64,000 bases of DNA from Echinococcus granulosus. Taxonomy: Eukaryota > Platyhelminthes > Cestoda > Cyclophyllidea > Taeniidae. The stretch spans positions 250,353 to 314,352 of the forward strand of contig NW_020170454.1 in assembly GCF_000524195.1 (NCBI RefSeq), in the 5' to 3' direction. Of this stretch, positions 22,554 through 35,100 are shown one piece after another. The first letter of the stretch is position 1; the number at the start of each line of letters is the position of its first letter. Below the pieces are notes generated by a model that searched no databases, was not told the origin of the DNA, and was given only the letters and a program-made list of their open reading frames with translations. Both the position numbers and the translations under genes were made by a program.

Positions 22554-22742
22554 TGTAATGTGATGGTTGTTTATCCATCGGTATTGGCGAGGAGCCACTT
22601 TTGGGTTGATCTTAGCACCGTGCCAGGCAGGCCGGCCTTTGGGCTATGCCAGTAGCCCAAATACCTTCTCCGTGCTGAGTATATATATTCTGCCCGAGTA
22701 CTATGTCTTCGTTCGTCTTCAGGGAAGTCTCGGGACGCTACA
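22554..22742 (+). repeat. LTR-like repeat copy 2 (solo LTR candidate)
   Basis: 189 bp beginning TGTAATGTGATGG and ending GGGACGCTACA. It is closely similar to copy 4 at 53471-53666, including GTTTATCC.TCGGTATTGG and CTTCAGGGAAG.CTCGGGACGC. No internal element is attached, so it is a candidate solo LTR. Clear target-site duplications were not visible. Confidence 0.72.
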
Positions 22743-24060
22743 TTAGTCTAGGGTAAGATGGGCGCTGAGAAGTGTACTTGCTTCTGCACACTGCACCTTT
22801 ATTAGTTATAAACTACTTATAAAAATGTTTTTCATTTCGCGAATTTACCTTAAGCTTATCAAAAGGTGTGATTTTTCTCGGTATATGCTGATTTGAACTC
22901 AGTAAGCGATGGACTTGCGAACCAGCCTGCGCTTTGCTAGCCCGTACTTTCATGCCATCCATATTTAGAATGCCCTCGAAATAAGCACGTGTATTTACGA
23001 ATGAAGAACTCTTTTTCGTTGTTCGTGATTCATCTCTCAGCCGAGCAACACCCACCAGGGGTTGTAAAAGTTGGGATTGCACTGGTTATTAAGATTTGGG
23101 CCTGTGCCCCAATATAAAAATATCTAGTTAATTGTAGTTTGCTTTGGTTAATGTATACGGGTTTTCGCTATCGCTCTTTCTTCACAAACAGCAAAAACTT
23201 GCCCGAGGTCGTGGTTGGACCAGAAAGTGGTTTGAGTCAAACCGGTAATCGCTCGATGGCCATGCCCCACAGCATTTATTTGCACTTTCCACTCAGAATA
23301 TTCCCTGCAGCTTACCATGTGTCTCCGTCATCGTAATTACTAGCCCTTTTCTAATTCATAGATCTGTAAAATGTTGGGGGCTACTGACCATTCCCGGATG
23401 AAGCTTATTCGTCCCAAGATGAAATCAAATCTGCCCTCTGCTAGCATGTTTCTAAGCGGAAATCTGAACAGGGCAGTTAGACCATTGTTTCCCTTACAGG
23501 ATTTTTTGCTTTTTGTCGTCCCATTATTGCATAATCATGTCAACTTTAACCAACCAATTTTCTTGATTTTGTTGCGTGGTTTCATCACAACCGTTTCGAA
23601 TCTGTCGCAATTGCGGCTTTAGCAGACCTATATGCAAGCCATTTAGGCCAAGGTCGAACTGCAGGTTGGACTTTCAGAAGACTTCAAGCAGAAAACGTTG
23701 GTTGGATGCCCGGTCAAAGTAAGGCATATCAGTACCGTCAGCAGCCATTTTTGAGGACATTTAGCACTTTAAACGGTTAATCGACACCCGAAAGCCCCCC
23801 CCCCCCCCTTCATTTTGGTGAAATGGGAAACATGACTAGGAGGATTCGCATTTTACAATCACATACTAAGACGACTTTAAGCGGGTTATTCCAAAAGGGT
23901 CAAAACCGTATTAGCAAATCCCACATCAGCGTTAGTTTTACATGTACTGGAAAACTGCAATTTTGGCTCCTATAAATGGGTTTGACTTCTTGCTAATCTC
24001 AAAAGTCCCCAATTGGCACAAAAAACTACCCTCGTATTTTGTTATTACCGTGATTGACAA
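22743..24060. other. Unassigned region between LTR copy 2 and C2CD3
   Basis: A minus-strand 89-codon frame (22813-23082) has a protein-like mix of residues but no family I recognise. The + frames at 23139-23336 and 23371-23622 look random. A 14-base C run lies at 23795-23808. No other gene is supported. Confidence 0.35.
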
Positions 24061-24066
24061 TTTATT
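24061..24066 (-). terminator. Polyadenylation signal of C2CD3
   Basis: TTTATT on the + strand reads AATAAA on the minus strand, about 112 bases beyond the C2CD3 stop codon at 24178. It is the likely cleavage signal. Confidence 0.6.
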
Positions 24067-24177
24067 CTGCATCTTTTTGTTTAAAAAAATGAATTTTCAC
24101 ACCACTACACCACCTCCACCACCATTGGTTAAGTCTGGGTTACAGATAGAGGAACTGAAAGGCAGCATAAGATGACA

Positions 24178-26168
24178 TCACAGTTTCATCTCAAATATAC
24201 GCGCTGCTCGAGCCAGTGAACGGGACGAAAGTTGGACCGCAGTGGCGGAGGAAGAGAGCTGAGAAGTCGACGTGGATGCCATCGTTGTGTCCTCCTGAGA
24301 CGTCGACTTTAAAATTGCTGCCGCCGTAGCTTCTGACCGCTGCAAACGATCACCTGTTGTAGAAATGGTCTTCCGAACCAGGGAAGATAAATTTGCGTGG
24401 ATTCGTTGACGAATTGGATCCTAGAGAGTGTGTCAGACGAGGTAGTTATACCCAGTCCACAGAGTTCTGGTATTTCAATGTTGCACGAGATTTTCCTCAC
24501 CTCGATAAATTCTTGACCCAAGAGGCGTGATGGCGAGTTCACTCTGGGAGGCTTTTGAAGCCTTACGGACTCCGCCGCCTTCCGAGCTAGTTTGAGGGCT
24601 TGCAGGTGACAGTGTGAAACAGGAGCGTTGGCATCCCTCCATGGTGCATCATCTGAACAATTGGGCATAAATTTTCTGGGTGGTTTCATCGAGATGGTTG
24701 CACTATCCGATGCGGAATCCTCGTCCAACAGATCACCAACTCCTGTTGGTTCGTCGTATTCTGCGGACTCTACATCAGCTTCAGTTCTTCGGCTAGAAGA
24801 GGGGTGAGGCAATTACAGTCTATCACTTACTCTTCTGTGCTTCTCGTTGATATTGTACGGGCGATGCAGGCATGAGTTTGAAGAGAGGTTAGAGTCTCAG
24901 CTTCTTCCTCGGAAATTACTAATTTCCTTGGACTAGGCATTATCGTTGGAAACTTCGGTTGATCTGTCAAATCTTGCCGGAAACGCTGCAGATATTCTTC
25001 CACGTCTGTACTTGATGCCGACCACGTGGAAGGACAGTCGTTTCCCTCCTTTTGTGCCGTGGATTGGACATTTTTGCTAAATAACTTACTTCCAGTTGGC
25101 TCACCGAGATGCTCCTTCAGTAGTAGTTGGGTACCGAGTGAGGCGATTGTAGACGCAGAGGAGGAGGAAGCAAGGCTTGTTCGGTCATCGTCGTACGCTT
25201 CCTTTCCTGGCAACTTGGATGTTGAAGTACGCGGCAGTGGAAGGTGTCCGGTCTCTGTGCATTCTTGATCCATGATTTTATGCTGCCTAGCCCCCGTTTC
25301 CTTTTGTTCACTACTATCTACATGGAGAAGGTGAAAAAAAAACCAGTAGTTCTGATAAAACTATGGCATTTCAAGAAAGTGCTTTGACTAACCATTTTCA
25401 GAGAAGGTGGGTTGATTTTCAGGTTCACTTACACTGTCCTCTTCTATTTCTTCGCACTCATCCATGCTGTCGCCTTCAATTATCAGCACCTCTGCTTGCT
25501 CGTCTTCTTCTTCGTCTAGAATCATTCCTTAGAATACATGGATTGTGGACTAGGAGAGAATAAATTACCATCAGAAGAATCCGATTTAGATGTGATGCTT
25601 GAAGCTGAAGAGGCGGTTCGAATCTTGGAGTTGTTGTCACCGGTCCCACAAAGGAAGAGGAAGTTATCAGTGGTGGAGCTATACTGAGTGCGATAAGGAG
25701 AGGGGGGAAGGATCTCCTCTTTCTGTTCATTTTGGGATGGATCGGGGGAGACTTTGTGCATCTTACATCCCTTACCAGGTCGTTCTGAGCGTGGAGATTC
25801 AGCTTGAGTTGCCTCCACCTCACGAGGCTCATTAGAAAGTTCTAAGAGTTTCTGCTTAAAACGAGCATTCTGAACGTCCAGTTCGTCCAATCTTGACCTT
25901 TGTAAAGGACAACAGAGTAAGCGATTGTATGCTTTGTGTTCATAGTTCAAAATGTGTCAACTCACTGAAGCGCGGTGAGGAGGGAAGACGTGCTAGCTAT
26001 GGGTTGGCCCTGTTCAACCTCTCTCAAACCAGTTAACTTCTGCGATGAGTTGGAAGGGGAAGCTCGTTTTTCGGAGGACGGCGGAGAGACTGTGAGTGCA
26101 GGTATAGAGTCAAACTTGGGCGATTTACGGCGGTGAATGGGTGGTGCACCAACTGGTATCTCCTTTAA
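24178..26168 (-). other. C2CD3: C2CD3 C-terminal low-complexity exons
   Basis: Six exons (about 26168-25966, 25897-25569, 25515-25433, 25286-24831, 24792-24501, 24420-24178) encode a Ser/Glu-rich tail. It includes an acidic block (DEEEDEQAEVLIIEGDSMDE) that parallels the acidic stretch near the human C terminus. A helical SRLDELDVQNARFKQKLLE segment parallels human LSELDEIQRYFRQKL. The last exon gives 80 residues rich in Ser, Thr and Ala, ending ARAARIFEMKL. Domain function is unknown. Confidence 0.78.
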
Positions 26169-29100
26169 CAGGCAAACATAGGAACCAGCAAAAGAAAATG
26201 CGACTCGACTGGGGGGGAGCACAGCTTACTTGAGCATAAATTCGCAAAAGACGCTTTATGAATTTTCTAAGCTTTCTGCTAATTCACAATCACAAAAAAT
26301 ATTCGAAAATTAGGCAGAGTTTGCATTCTCCTCACAAAAGTTGTATTTGGGAGTGCAAGAATGTAACGTCTGTTTGGTGTCCGAATAACAAATTTAAGGA
26401 AGAGATGCATTTGGCGCTTCACTATTATGGAGACCAGTGAAGGAGTGAGACCCTAACGGGCGCAAATATTTTCATCAGTCCTCTCCATCGTTCCACAGAA
26501 GAACAACGACCTCGACATTAATGTCGGGTGTTAGTGATCGTCGAGATGCTCGAACAAATATAATAACTGCACGAAACCCACCTGAAATCGCACAGCACTA
26601 CCAGGTTCAAGCAGAGCCTCCAAACGTGGACAGAGTCTTGTGACGTGCGGATTCTCTTCATTCTCCGCCAGTGGATAGACAGCCATGAGAACCTGACCCC
26701 TGGAGGTACCCTGTTGGTCAAGGATCTCGTACCATCCACGCACAAATTCCAGCCCGACACCAGCCTTCTCCATTGCGGTATTGGTGGCTGAGGAAGAAGC
26801 AGCGCGAGGCAGGATAAGTGTAGAGAGCTGCATCGTCGCGGTGCCCAGGTGTAGTGGATGCGCTTCACCTTGGCTTTTCTCCCAAAAGTCCACTACAAAA
26901 CCCTGAATGGTAGAGAATACTTCCCATCAAGATACGTGCATGTTAAGCTACTTTACTATTCCCCTGCAACGATTTCGAACCATCGAACACGGTGACAAGC
27001 TTTCTGTGGCTACCTTCTTTTGTCATTAAGAGGTGCGTTGGAGAAAAAATACTGGATTCAAGACTATTTGCGCCTCAAAATAAAGAACTTCAAGTGAGCA
27101 AGACAAAAGGCTCAAAAATCGACTTTCTTCTTGGTAATTGTATGAGTATCATGGGTAAATTTTCCAACACCTGGATGCTATTCTCTTGTAACGGTGAGCA
27201 CTTTTACTCAACTACGTGTTAGGGACATTTTTTCACCGGTGCTGAAACCGTCAAACGGTGTATTTACGCGTTATGGGAAGGAAAGTAAGTATCTCGACTT
27301 TGATCAGGCCAAATGTAGCATGCAATATTTGTTTTGCGAATGAGGCGATAGTGTTGGAGTTTTTGCACGATGACATGATGGAGAAACCTGCAAAAAAAGA
27401 CAATTTTAACACGTTTGCGTCGATTTTCTTATCTGAAGTCACACGTCAAACAGAGGTGACATTCAATCCTTATCAGATTAATGGGCGATGGGTGCAGCAG
27501 GCCCCGTGTTACGGACAGATTTAGGCCACCAAGATGGAAGCAGAATATGCTTTTTTTGGGGTCACATTTAACTTAGACTGGAAAATAAATGCGAGTGAGG
27601 TCACATTTTTGGCTACAAAGCATCTGTGGTGTGGCGATAAATCTTCCCTCCGAGACCCAGATAGCAAGCGTATTAGGGGGAAATAACTGTCACCGAAATA
27701 ATTAAAATTTATTGGTGAAACAGTAGGACCTAAGACGATCCACTCTCAAAGACATTAATAAACGGGAATACAAATTAACCATTCAACAACTGATGTGAAA
27801 AAAAAATGAATGAATTTATGTACATAAAGGGGAAAGAATAATCGAAATGGACACATCGTTTTGTGATTCGCAAACGAGTGCTTTTTGTTATTTTCAGTAC
27901 ACAAAGCTCCATAAGCCAGCAGGGAAGATAATAGACACGATTACATATTTGGCAAGTGATTCTTAGAACTGGCATTCCGCATCATTTAAAAGTAATCAGG
28001 CAAAATTCATGGAAAACGGACCTGTGACCCTGTGGTGGTAAGGGCAAGAGGCAGGCGGACATAACGGCGGTAATTCCAGACAGGTGAGGCACGGTGGCTT
28101 GCTAGGGGTGTCACAACCACGCGTTGTGCACCCATCTCCACACGGTTTTCATCAGCCACCACAAAAGTCGCAAAGGTCTCCACACTCGAGCGATCGAGTC
28201 GTCTAAAGCCGAATTAAAAGGATTATTTTTGCAGCAGTAGATTATTTACCCTGATCAAATACACGATTCGGTCTCCGTACTGATGGGATGGGTTCCGATC
28301 ATGAAAATCTCAATGTGATGGTATTGCAGCCAAACAGATGCCTTGGATGGATGTCCACTGCGCTGCAACCGATTCAGTAGTGCTAAGAAAGCTATGCAGC
28401 CTAACAACAGCCCTCAGCTGCATTGCAGAATATACTTACTGAGTAAGGATAAGAAGCAATTTCATTTTTTTTTCTCACCCATTCGAGACGGAGCAACAAA
28501 GGACAAGTTTAGAGCAGATAAGTGCCTTTTCGGTGCTGGCTTATCCACCAAGTTTTCGAAACCTTTGGATTTATTTACAGTGGCCCGAATCTCTTGGCAA
28601 TGACGAGTCATTATCCATCTTCAAAATATCGCAGTCGAGCAACTCAAGAAGCTTCACGTAAAGGATTTCTCGCGTTATGTTTTTGCTTATCCACTGCCTG
28701 ACTGAGATTGGCCTTGAAAAATCGGAGGCCCATAAAGCAGTCAAGGTAAAGGGTCTGGATTTATGAGCTCGCAAATTCATTGTACTTCAATATAAAAGTA
28801 AATCCTTCCAAAAAATTAAAATCTTATCAAAACTCTGCGTTCTACGGGCATTCAAATCGCCTTATCGTGGTCACCGTCTATAACAATGATTCGCTGACGT
28901 CCTCCACCAAAATTGTACTCACGTGGCATCGGATACGAGTCTATTTGCGCGCTCCAGATGTACGTAGGCTGGAAACGATTCCACTTTCGTAGGAGACGCA
29001 TCTCTGTCAACAGTGCTGTACAAAACGGGCAGATTTTTGTTAGCTTGAGCGTCGGAAAACCAGACGAGAGCACCGCGTTCTGTGATTGTGCCAACTCGTG

Positions 29101-32100
29101 AGATTTTGAAGTCATGCATCAGTTCTTCCTGTCAGTGTAAGAAGTCGTACTGTTAAGCAAGCGAATGGCCAAAATCATACACTTTTTGTAATCCTTTACT
29201 ATTATTTGTTTTACAACGTAGTAGGTAGGGATTTATAGGAGCTCTCCAATAAACTTGTCAGTCAGGGAATTACTCATTACCAAAGGAGGTATTAACAAGA
29301 ATAAGCCAATAAAGTATGAGTGAATTTTTTTTAAATTGGAAAGAAGTTGCACAAAATTGAGAAAAAAATTATCAGTTGGATATAAAATGATGATGCATTT
29401 GTAAAGATGGGAAATAGGGATCCAAAATTCGCAAAGCAGACTAGTTCGAATCGTGGCAGGCTCCAGTAGGGGGAAAATAGTGGCCAGCAAAATAGTCTGC
29501 CGTACCATCTATGGGTTCTTAGATGTTTAAATTGTCATTGCAGGGAGTTGTGCCTAACACCGGAAGAACTTATTTGACCACTCGATACAACTATATTCAA
29601 ATTGTTCCACCAAACACCACATAATTAGTCATTAAACATTCCTCACTTAAAACAAATTCGTCTAGTAAATTGAATGTAAAAACCCATCGACGGACCAAAT
29701 CAATAATTCTTGAAAAATCTAATGAAATAATTTAAACAAGCACATCCACCTTTGTGGTCGCTAAGGGAGAACTGTAAATTTTGACTGCAATCCAGTTGTC
29801 ATTCAAGTTATCCACAGAAGGCTGAAACAATGGATAGACAGGAAAGCGATCATGATTTGACGTCAAATCCCACGATGAGTCATCTCGGAGGAATGACCAG
29901 TGGAAAGCTTCTGGAAGGTCCTTAGATGTTTCACTTCTCAGGAGTTCGAAGAGGGGTAGTTGTAGGGACCCCAGAAAACGTGGAGCTGGAACTCTAAAAG
30001 AATCAGTTTTAGGTAAGCTTTATTGAAGGACAAAAGGCACTTCCATAATTGAACAAAACCTCTCCCCATTAGATCATAATGGGGTCTCTTTACTCAAGAA
30101 AATGGTGCTGGATTAGGCAAAGGCTAGGGGTGGCTACTACGGACCATTCAAATTTTAAAATCTTTCGGTGTATATGTATAATTTACTTAACTCATTCAGG
30201 CAAACAAGCAAGAATTAATGGAAACACTGACCCGATTGTGTCAAAAGAGTTAGCACGAGGCGAAGAATCTTTCCTTGAGAGCCATTTAGCCCAAATCTGC
30301 ACTTCCAAGACCGCATTTTTAGATCGAGGTGTAATTGAAGCACGGAAAGTGAGGCAATCTTGGAACTAAAATAGGCAGAATGAAAGACGTGATGAAAAAA
30401 GCGCGATTTGGAAGGATTTTCGTGCCTTTTGAGTGCCATATTCATTATGCCAGTACTTCATTGCTATTTACGGTGATATAACCAACCCTTATCTTCAAAT
30501 CTTTAGATAGCATTTATGTAAAATAGCTGAGGAAATGAAAAACTAATTACTGCGTTGTCATTCCAAACCTAAAGTAGTGGAGGCTGGATCCACTTTTGGA
30601 AAGGTTTCGGTGGCAACGCAGGTCCTATTGTGAGAATAACGGGCCACTTAATACTGATATGGCAGCATTCCTTGAAATAAAAGCTGCAGTGTGATTTGAA
30701 AGAATGTTAGAAGAAGAATTGTCTTTTAGTGACGCAAAAATCGAGTATCAACTAGACAAAATCAAGCACATATACCATCACAACACCTCTATCACCATTG
30801 CCTGCCAACTTATTGGAGCTTCGTGGGAGTGGATGGCTATTGGACATCTGGAAGTCGGAGTCCATCACGGCACGTGCGAAGAAGTATCCTTGCAGTCCGC
30901 GTTCTTCACAGGTTTCCAGCTCGTCTGGACTTAAAAGCGACTCTTCTGTGGGTAGATGAGCCGCCGAGAAGTAGAGAGCGAGCTGGCGTTTTTCGTCGTC
31001 TGCAAAGGAGGAGGAACATTTTCATGTATTTAGACGCTCGGTTAGCTTAATATTTGATATCAAATTTACTCACTCATTCCAGCACTCTTTGGGCTTAAAC
31101 AGATCCTTGAAACAGATCCAACAGCCAGATCGAACCCCAGAGAATGCAGAGACTGAAGAGCCATCGGCGAAGCCTGTGAAACTACCTCTTCAAGAACCTT
31201 CCTTCGTGTCGATACTGCCCCAAGACTTGCAGACAATTCAAAAGCACCCGCCAAATGGTAACGACGAACCGGTTCTGGTAATCTGGATGGTGATGAGGGA
31301 GTTTGAAGAAGAGTGAACCAGCGAGGTGTTAAAACACCTGAGAAGAGAAGATCACTTAGAGGCACCCGACAGCTGGCTAGTGGAAAGAAGTTACCAGCCA
31401 AACCCATTTTCATATCACTTTCAATGTCGTAGTTGATGTCTGCGTTAAAATTAGAGGTAAAGGATTATTTTATATAAAGTTGCTCATTTAATCAATTGGT
31501 GCTGTTTAATAATCGCCTAGCTAGCCAATGAAATACGAGGTCTAGAAAAATCACGTAAACGTCATTCGAATCCCTGACCTATCCTGTCTTAGTTTCACAA
31601 AAATAGCTCTAACATAAAAACATCAATCGCGCTTCAACACCCCTATTTGAAGTAGTAAAAGCTAATGTAAAATACCAGAAAAGACAAAACTGGGTATTTG
31701 ATTATTTGAGGGAATTGGATATGTAATAATTGACGGGAGTGTACGCACTCCAGAAGGTGAGTTGATCTTCGATGAGGTTGGAATCATCTACATCTTCCAT
31801 TTCCCAGACATCCAGTTGGATCACCAGACAGGGTCGCTTAACGCGTCCACAAAGCCATGCCTCTCTGTCAGCCATCTCCATCCGACCGTAAGCTAGCGCC
31901 TCGGCGAGTGAAAAGTTTGTGAAATTTTCCTTCCCTCCCGCATTCTTATGAGGCGGCAGGCACTGAATTAAAGCAGGTTTATAAAACATGCTCTAAATAT
32001 GCATTTTTCGCTCTTATAACAGATATCATCACATCCTAACAGAAATTAGATATATGGAATTTGAACGATGGAAAACTATTAGCAAGGATGTAATTAGTAA

Positions 32101-35100
32101 CTGGCGCTTTAGTGTTACGGTTAATAGTAGTTTGATCTACCTTTGCCTAAAAGTGCACTTTGAAAATTTTAGGTAGCAACTGAATTTTCAAAAAGCCAAT
32201 GACAATTTGTACTATGCTAGAATAAGAGGTCGTTTAAGCTGTGGTGATCAACTTTCCCCATTTCTGTGCGTTAACGAAGACGTTGGAAAATTATCCTACC
32301 AAAGCTAACCTCATGAGAGGAAGACGTTGTATATGTCCATCCTAGTGGAAGCAACACATCCAACCGCATCTTCAGTTCTTCCTGACTTGCATGAAACGCG
32401 GTGAGTGGTGTTTTGGACACCGTTGTAGCCAGAAGACGAGGCGGATTAGCATGATGCAAACATTTGGCGGGGGGGAGAAGGAGGAGGCAATGCATTCGCA
32501 GTTGGAGGCGCGCAGTTCCACCTAGGCCAGAAGCGGCTGCTTTCAGACCTGACAAGGCGAGGAGATTGACGTGAAGATGGATGCCTGGGCGCGCGGTAGA
32601 AGGGGCAAGATGGAGTGCTGCGCGCGGATGACAGAGAACACAAGTGGCTCTGCTTTCGCCAGGATCATTGATAATTGTACCTGAAAGGTGCCGAATGGTG
32701 GTTTTGAGCCTAAAATAGAAGATGCATTATTATCACATCAGTCGACTTCGACGATACGGAATTCAACAAGATGATCGTTTCGAAGATGTTAGAGAGTTAT
32801 CCAGTACTGATTGACGAAAGTTGAAATGCGACAAACCATTATGAAGTGCAATCTTACCACCAATTCTTTGTTGTTATTAAAATGCCTCTACTTCAAAGAC
32901 GATATGTTTGCATAAGGATGTACAACCGTTATGAAGTGTTGTCTAGCCAACTCCGATAATAGTGACAAATACATCCACACGAAATGTTTTGCAAGAAGGA
33001 GTTCACAAGCACACTACTGTAGCTAAATGTGACTAGATAACTGCAAGTGATAACCACACACCTGATCATTTTAGAATAGAGCAGAGAGCACCAGGAGGAA
33101 CATCCATATGATACAGAACTTTTTAGCACCATTAGCTTTTCTGGTCTTTTCGCGTTTACACAAAGGCTTGTACGCCTTTCTACATTTTTTAAAGATAACT
33201 CACTTATCTGCATGATTTGAGTCAGAATTTTTGCAGCATATTTTTAGGCAATCTTAGTATTTTAATGAGTATGCGTGCAAAACTTTTGTACCTGTATACA
33301 ATATTGAGAAAGAGACGCGCCGAAAGCTTATTGGAAAGGACATCGAAGAGCGATAACGAGTGCCGAGAAAGATCTCGACTCCATTCTGGTAAGAAATCGT
33401 CGAGTTTCTTTAGGCTCTTAATGGAAGAAGGAATTATAGGAGGTGGCATGATATGATGTTCCAGGAGGTCCCATGGAAGCACTCCACGAGCAACGCATAT
33501 ATCTCGTAGCTTTGGAGAGTAGAGGCGCAGCCAAAATTCAAAGGGAATTCCGCTTTCTGATGATTTCGTTCCTAGAAAATGGCAAAATCGGTAATAATTC
33601 ATGCGAGTAGTTTAGTGAATACACTGCAGTGAGAATTTGTCACACCGCAGTTGCCCCCATTCCATAGACCATTTCAACACACCAGAATACGACAATGGGA
33701 GACAAATACAAAATTGGCGTCTAGAATAAGACCTGATAATTCAATCTTTACAATCGTTATGTCTTTCTAAGTTTATGGGTAGTGTTTAAGCACCCCCAAA
33801 AAAGGAAGATCGAAGAGGATGTTATTGTACGTCATCCAAGTAAAACATCTATTCAATAAAATGTACTACTATTTTAAAAGAAGCCAAACACATTAGTTAT
33901 CTCACTACAACACTTTGGGTACCTCGCCCCAGCCAGACGAGAAAAGCGAGACTGTCCAGACGGTTAGCGCTGTTTAAGATATTCTTCTCACTGCTCGCCT
34001 CAATGACGAAGGTGTGGGAGTGGGATTCGTGTAAGGAACCTTCTTTCCACTCCACTTCAACTCCACTATGCACGTCCCTCGTAGGCTTCTCGTCATTTGA
34101 ACTCTTTCGATACTTTTCTACATCTTTAGACAGAGGAGACTGACGGATGTCTGTGGGTTGAAGAAGTGGTTGTAGTGGTCGAAGGGGACTACGAAATATT
34201 GAGGAATTTGTCTCCAGATCTAGAGGGCAAAATAAAGCTCATGGTTTGTGTTACACAAATTTCCAAGAACTTGTACAGTGAATGGCTCTAACTTTTAGTA
34301 TTTCTTACAACTCTGATTTTGTGAACGTCTTAACGTGTGCCATCCACTCACCGCAGTATGGTACCGAAGATCACTTCTTCAGGTTCATAATAGTAAAAAT
34401 GGGTGACGGTTGATAATAAAGCCAAAGCTTACTAGTACTAGTGTGTGTGTTTACTGTCAAAGTCAAAAAAATACAAACACAGACGTAGCTAACAAATAAT
34501 CCACCACAAAATGTTTTTAAATACAATTGAGGCCAATACCTCTTCAAATATGACACTAGATAAAAAAATTGTGCTGACACTTTAGGAATCCTACTTTCCG
34601 TTAATTGCTAATATTTGAAAGCAACATTCATCCTACCTAATACAGCAAGGAGACTTACCACTAGGGATCATATATTGGATGAAACAATCGCAGTCGTTGA
34701 ATAGAAACATATCAGCTCCTAACTCCTTCTGCAGGCTCTCCGACAAACTTGGACGAAAATCTGTCAGCGAGAGTAGGCTTATGTCCAGGGAGTGCTTAAC
34801 TGAGCAAAAAAAGAGATTAAATTCGTTTTTTATTTCGTTTTTACGAATCAATTCCATTATTCCCGCACTTTTTACTACTCATATTATTTCAGTATATTTG
34901 TGTACTAAACTACAATCGCTAGAAATAAACAGCACAAGGATAGGTGCTAGAGCGTATTCCTCACCAGAAATGCTAATCAGTTCCTCAAGGCTTGATGCGC
35001 AATCATATTCCTCGTTGCCATGTGACTGACGCGAATAACAACAGGAGTCACGACTACCACTTATGATACTGGGCTCTTTCCATCGAATGAAATCAATGCA

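Noticed and set aside
23795..23808. 14-base C run
   Set aside because: Homopolymer without further structure; likely error-prone and of no clear meaning.
27258..27524. 88-codon + frame in a C2CD3 intron
   Set aside because: No similarity to retroelement or host families; overlapping frame on the other strand; treated as chance.
29440..29465. GTTCGAATC string resembling a tRNA B box
   Set aside because: No A box, acceptor stem or cloverleaf could be drawn around it.
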